64,000 bases of DNA from an uncultured bacterium (GTDB taxonomy: Bacteria > Bacillota_I > Bacilli_A > RF39 > UBA660), in the NCBI GenBank assembly GCA_946560065.1, contig CAMNUE010000003.1:105249-169248 (forward strand), written 5' to 3'. Within the stretch, counting starts at the first letter, position 1, and every line of letters starts with the position of its first letter. Position numbers and translations under genes: made by a program. The notes beneath the pieces are model-generated. The model made no database searches. It was not told the DNA's origin and worked only from the letters and a program-made list of their open reading frames with translations. Below are positions 62,257-64,000 of this stretch, one piece after another.

Positions 62257-63027
62257 TCATTTTTCTATTTCTTCTTCACAATCATTTAATTTTACATTTT
62301 GTTCTTCTATATTATTAAATTTTGTTTCACAATAATTTGATCGAACTGGATTAATTATTGGTAAAAGTTCTTCATCTGGAATAAGATTCGAAAATTCTTC
62401 AAGACCGTATTGTTTTATATATTCTAATTCTTCTTTATACAACGGATAAAACTGATAAAAATTAATTGTCCCTTTACCTGGAAGTTTTAAATCAACATGA
62501 TATTCTCCAAAATTATTAGTTACTGCTGGTAATAATATAGAACTTGTTAATTTAGTTGCTTTGGAAAATGGAATCTCCGATTTTTCATCATTCGAAAAAG
62601 TATGACCTAACCCTACCCAACTATTTTCTATAATTGGCATCCTACTAAGTGTTTTTAATTCTCCTATAACCCAGCTATAAATACTGTTATCAATTTTCAA
62701 ATCCCACTCAGGTGGCAAAAAAGCAACTAATTCAGCTCTTTCTAATCCATGACCTTTTAATTGATTAGGTACATTCATTTTATAAGCACCCATTCCCATT
62801 GTTATTAATTTATAATAATTTCTTTTTTCTGAAGGTGGAATAATTAGAATGTCCACATGTATATCTGGAGAATAAAGTTCATGATAAACTTTTGAATACT
62901 CACCAAAGTTTCGACTTATATATGCTTCAAATTCTTCCTCTTCTTCAGGTGTATATAAATATTTTGGTTTTTCTTTTAAACCATTAGCAAAATTTTTAGC
63001 TTTATTTACAAAACTCAAATTAATCAT
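62257..63027 (-). CDS. Suppressor-of-fused (SUFU) domain protein
   Basis: 256 aa. VYHELYSPDIHVDILIIPPSEKRNYYKLITMGMGAYKMNVP followed by LERAELVAFLPPEWDL is the core of bacterial SUFU-family proteins, followed by PIIENSWVGLGHTF. Bacterial SUFU proteins are known as immunity proteins of polymorphic toxin systems and as orphan genes. No toxin is seen in the window. It is encoded 3 bp below the Xre gene and ends in TGA, confirming that TGA is a stop codon here. Confidence 0.85.
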   Translation of the reverse strand: MINLSFVNKAKNFANGLKEKPKYLYTPEEEEEFEAYISRNFGEYSKVYHELYSPDIHVDILIIPPSEKRNYYKLITMGMGAYKMNVPNQLKGHGLERAELVAFLPPEWDLKIDNSIYSWVIGELKTLSRMPIIENSWVGLGHTFSNDEKSEIPFSKATKLTSSILLPAVTNNFGEYHVDLKLPGKGTINFYQFYPLYKEELEYIKQYGLEEFSNLIPDEELLPIINPVRSNYCETKFNNIEEQNVKLNDCEEEIEK

Positions 63028-63030
63028 CTC

Positions 63031-63378
63031 CTATTCATTATTAATTATAGATTTATCATTATTTAATAAAAATAATAATTTCTCATAACCAGCTGCTTTT
63101 AATAATTCACTTATAGAAATATCTAATTCTTCAGAAATACTTATTAGTATCTCCATACTTGGTTTTTGAATTCTGCCTTTTTCAAGATCATTTACTGAGG
63201 CATGACTTATTCCAATTTTTCTAGACAATTCTCTTTGAGATATTTTTTTCATTCTTCTTCCATTTTCGATTAAGTCCTTTAAAGCATTTGTATCACATTT
63301 TGATTTAGATGCTGTATTCTTCATTTTCTTCAAATTATTCATATTCTGATTCTTATATTTTCTCCTTTCAAACAACAT
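63031..63378 (-). CDS. Xre-family helix-turn-helix regulator
   Basis: 115 aa in the longest frame; the true start is unclear. The first ATG (63376-63378) touches the T tract of a terminator and has no ribosome site, GGAG lies too far from the ATG at 63340-63342, and a third is at 63322-63324. The HTH_3 domain is in the C-terminal half: SQRELSRKIGISHASVNDLEKGRIQKPSMEIL, with ISISELLKAAGYEK after it. It probably regulates the operon below (SUFU protein to sortase) by binding near its own start. Confidence 0.85.
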   Translation of the reverse strand: MLFERRKYKNQNMNNLKKMKNTASKSKCDTNALKDLIENGRRMKKISQRELSRKIGISHASVNDLEKGRIQKPSMEILISISEELDISISELLKAAGYEKLLFLLNNDKSIINNE

Positions 63379-63411
63379 AAAAAAAGCAAATCACACTTTT
63401 ATATGATCTGC
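63378..63411 (-). terminator. Terminator between the 164-aa gene and the Xre gene
   Basis: GCAGATCA/TGATTTGC stem of eight pairs (one G-T), followed by seven T on the minus strand. Confidence 0.7.
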
Positions 63412-63433
63412 TCTATAAATTGTAATTTAGCAA

Positions 63434-63928
63434 TTACTTGTTATTCTTTTCTTTCCAATAATCATAATCTTTAAAGCATTGTAACTTTTCTTCCAAATCC
63501 TTTAAATCAGGGTACTCTTTGCTTAATGTTTTCATATTTCTATACATTGCTAATCCATAACCTTGCTCATTATTCTTTATTAAAATATCTGCACATTTAT
63601 TTAGATAATTTATTGTATTTTCTCTGTTGTATTTTGTTTGAGATAATAATGCCACACAATAAGCATGTCCTATAATATCAAAATGACCATCTGTGTTATC
63701 TACATAGAAATAATCTTTTACAGCATTATATACTGCTTCTACTAATTCTTTATCATTAGTATATTTTTCCATTCTCTTATAATCATTTAAAGTTATAGGT
63801 GCATGAATGAATTTTGCTAAATGTTTGCAAAAGATATATACTCTTTGCCATAAAGATTCGTCAGTAACTATTTGTTTTAATCTTTTAGTAATATCTCTAT
63901 TAGAGCAAATTTTTTCTAAATCTGTCAT
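63434..63928 (-). CDS. Hypothetical soluble protein of the mobile element
   Basis: 164 aa, helical, no membrane segment. Contains LWQRVYIFCKHLAKFIHAPI and GHAYCVALLSQTKYNRENTINYLNKC, with a regular pattern that could be TPR-like, but I do not recognise the family. It is separated from the Xre gene by a terminator, so it is its own unit. The start follows GTGAGATG; TTGACA lies about 45 bp upstream without a good -10. Confidence 0.6.
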   Translation of the reverse strand: MTDLEKICSNRDITKRLKQIVTDESLWQRVYIFCKHLAKFIHAPITLNDYKRMEKYTNDKELVEAVYNAVKDYFYVDNTDGHFDIIGHAYCVALLSQTKYNRENTINYLNKCADILIKNNEQGYGLAMYRNMKTLSKEYPDLKDLEEKLQCFKDYDYWKEKNNK

Positions 63929-64000
63929 ACAATCATCTCACTTTCAAATTGACTATCTAAGTTTTGTCAACACTAAATTTATATTAATATTATACCACGA
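63929..64000. other. Right edge, upstream region of the 164-aa gene
   Basis: Contains TTGACA on the minus strand (near 63963-63968) and TATAAT near 63995; nothing else seen. Confidence 0.3.

Larger units (their letters stand above)
58985..64000. mobile_element. Left part of an integrated element with serine recombinase
   Basis: The region starts where the permease frame breaks and contains the recombinase facing the end, which is typical of serine-integrase-driven conjugative or mobilisable elements. It continues with a 37-aa ORF, a class B sortase, a SUFU-domain protein, an Xre regulator and small unknown proteins, and reaches the window edge. No relaxase, coupling protein or phage gene is visible in this part, so the element type stays open. 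Confidence 0.75.

Overview
The window is AT-rich bacterial DNA from a low-GC Gram-positive organism. It uses the standard code: Trp is TGG, and one gene on the mobile element (stop at 62257-62259) ends in TGA. The content fits a Firmicute: gatCAB, NAD-dependent ligA, pcrA, a lipoteichoic-acid-synthase-like enzyme, an LCP protein, PASTA proteins, sortases and strong GGAGG ribosome sites. Naming an uncultured Bacilli or Erysipelotrichia-like gut lineage is inference only; there is no rRNA or other phylogenetic marker gene here to test it.

Region 1 (1-18.7 kb, nearly all minus strand) is a surface-polysaccharide locus. It holds a TagGH-type ABC exporter, seven glycosyltransferases or glycosyltransferase fusions, an FAD-dependent UDP-galactopyranose-mutase-like enzyme, two membrane acyltransferases (one cut by the window edge), an SGNH hydrolase, a DUF6056-type membrane protein, and a fusion of an O-antigen-ligase-like membrane domain with a GT4 glycosyltransferase. 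Very short spacings and 8-bp overlaps mark operons. An IS481-like element sits between the fusion gene and the rest of the cluster.

Region 2 (18.8-34.5 kb) is cell-envelope biology: a kinase-less PASTA membrane protein, an M29 aminopeptidase, a large secreted glucosaminidase with three Ig-like repeats, an LCP transferase with its own PASTA-like tail, a polyglycerol-phosphate synthase-like enzyme, and an operon of a small anchored protein, a two-lobed solute-binding receptor with a degenerate GGDEF domain, and a YihY/BrkB membrane protein.

Region 3 (34.5-48 kb) is housekeeping: gatCAB, ligA, pcrA, and two tandem nucleotidyltransferase paralogues. A pair of membrane-anchored paralogous secreted proteins lies here too; one copy is interrupted by a single in-frame stop. 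A start-less reading frame follows gatB.

Region 4 (47.9-59 kb) contains the most system-like unit: a thioester-domain adhesin with a VPDTA sorting signal, an overlapping sortase gene, and a multi-TM coiled-coil protein carrying a perfect 66-bp tandem duplication. It is followed by a phosphodiesterase, an NMT1/SsuA-type ABC importer split over two loci, a VanY carboxypeptidase, a Nudix-alpha/beta-hydrolase fusion, an alkaline-phosphatase-family enzyme, and a 135-bp inverted-repeat element beside a 13-codon HAD-gene remnant.

Region 5 (about 58.99 kb to the right edge) is one end of an integrated mobile element that cut the importer permease. It carries a large serine recombinase whose only plausible start is ATT, a 37-aa ORF, a class B sortase, a SUFU-domain protein, an Xre regulator and three unknown proteins. 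I found no tRNA, rRNA or CRISPR array.
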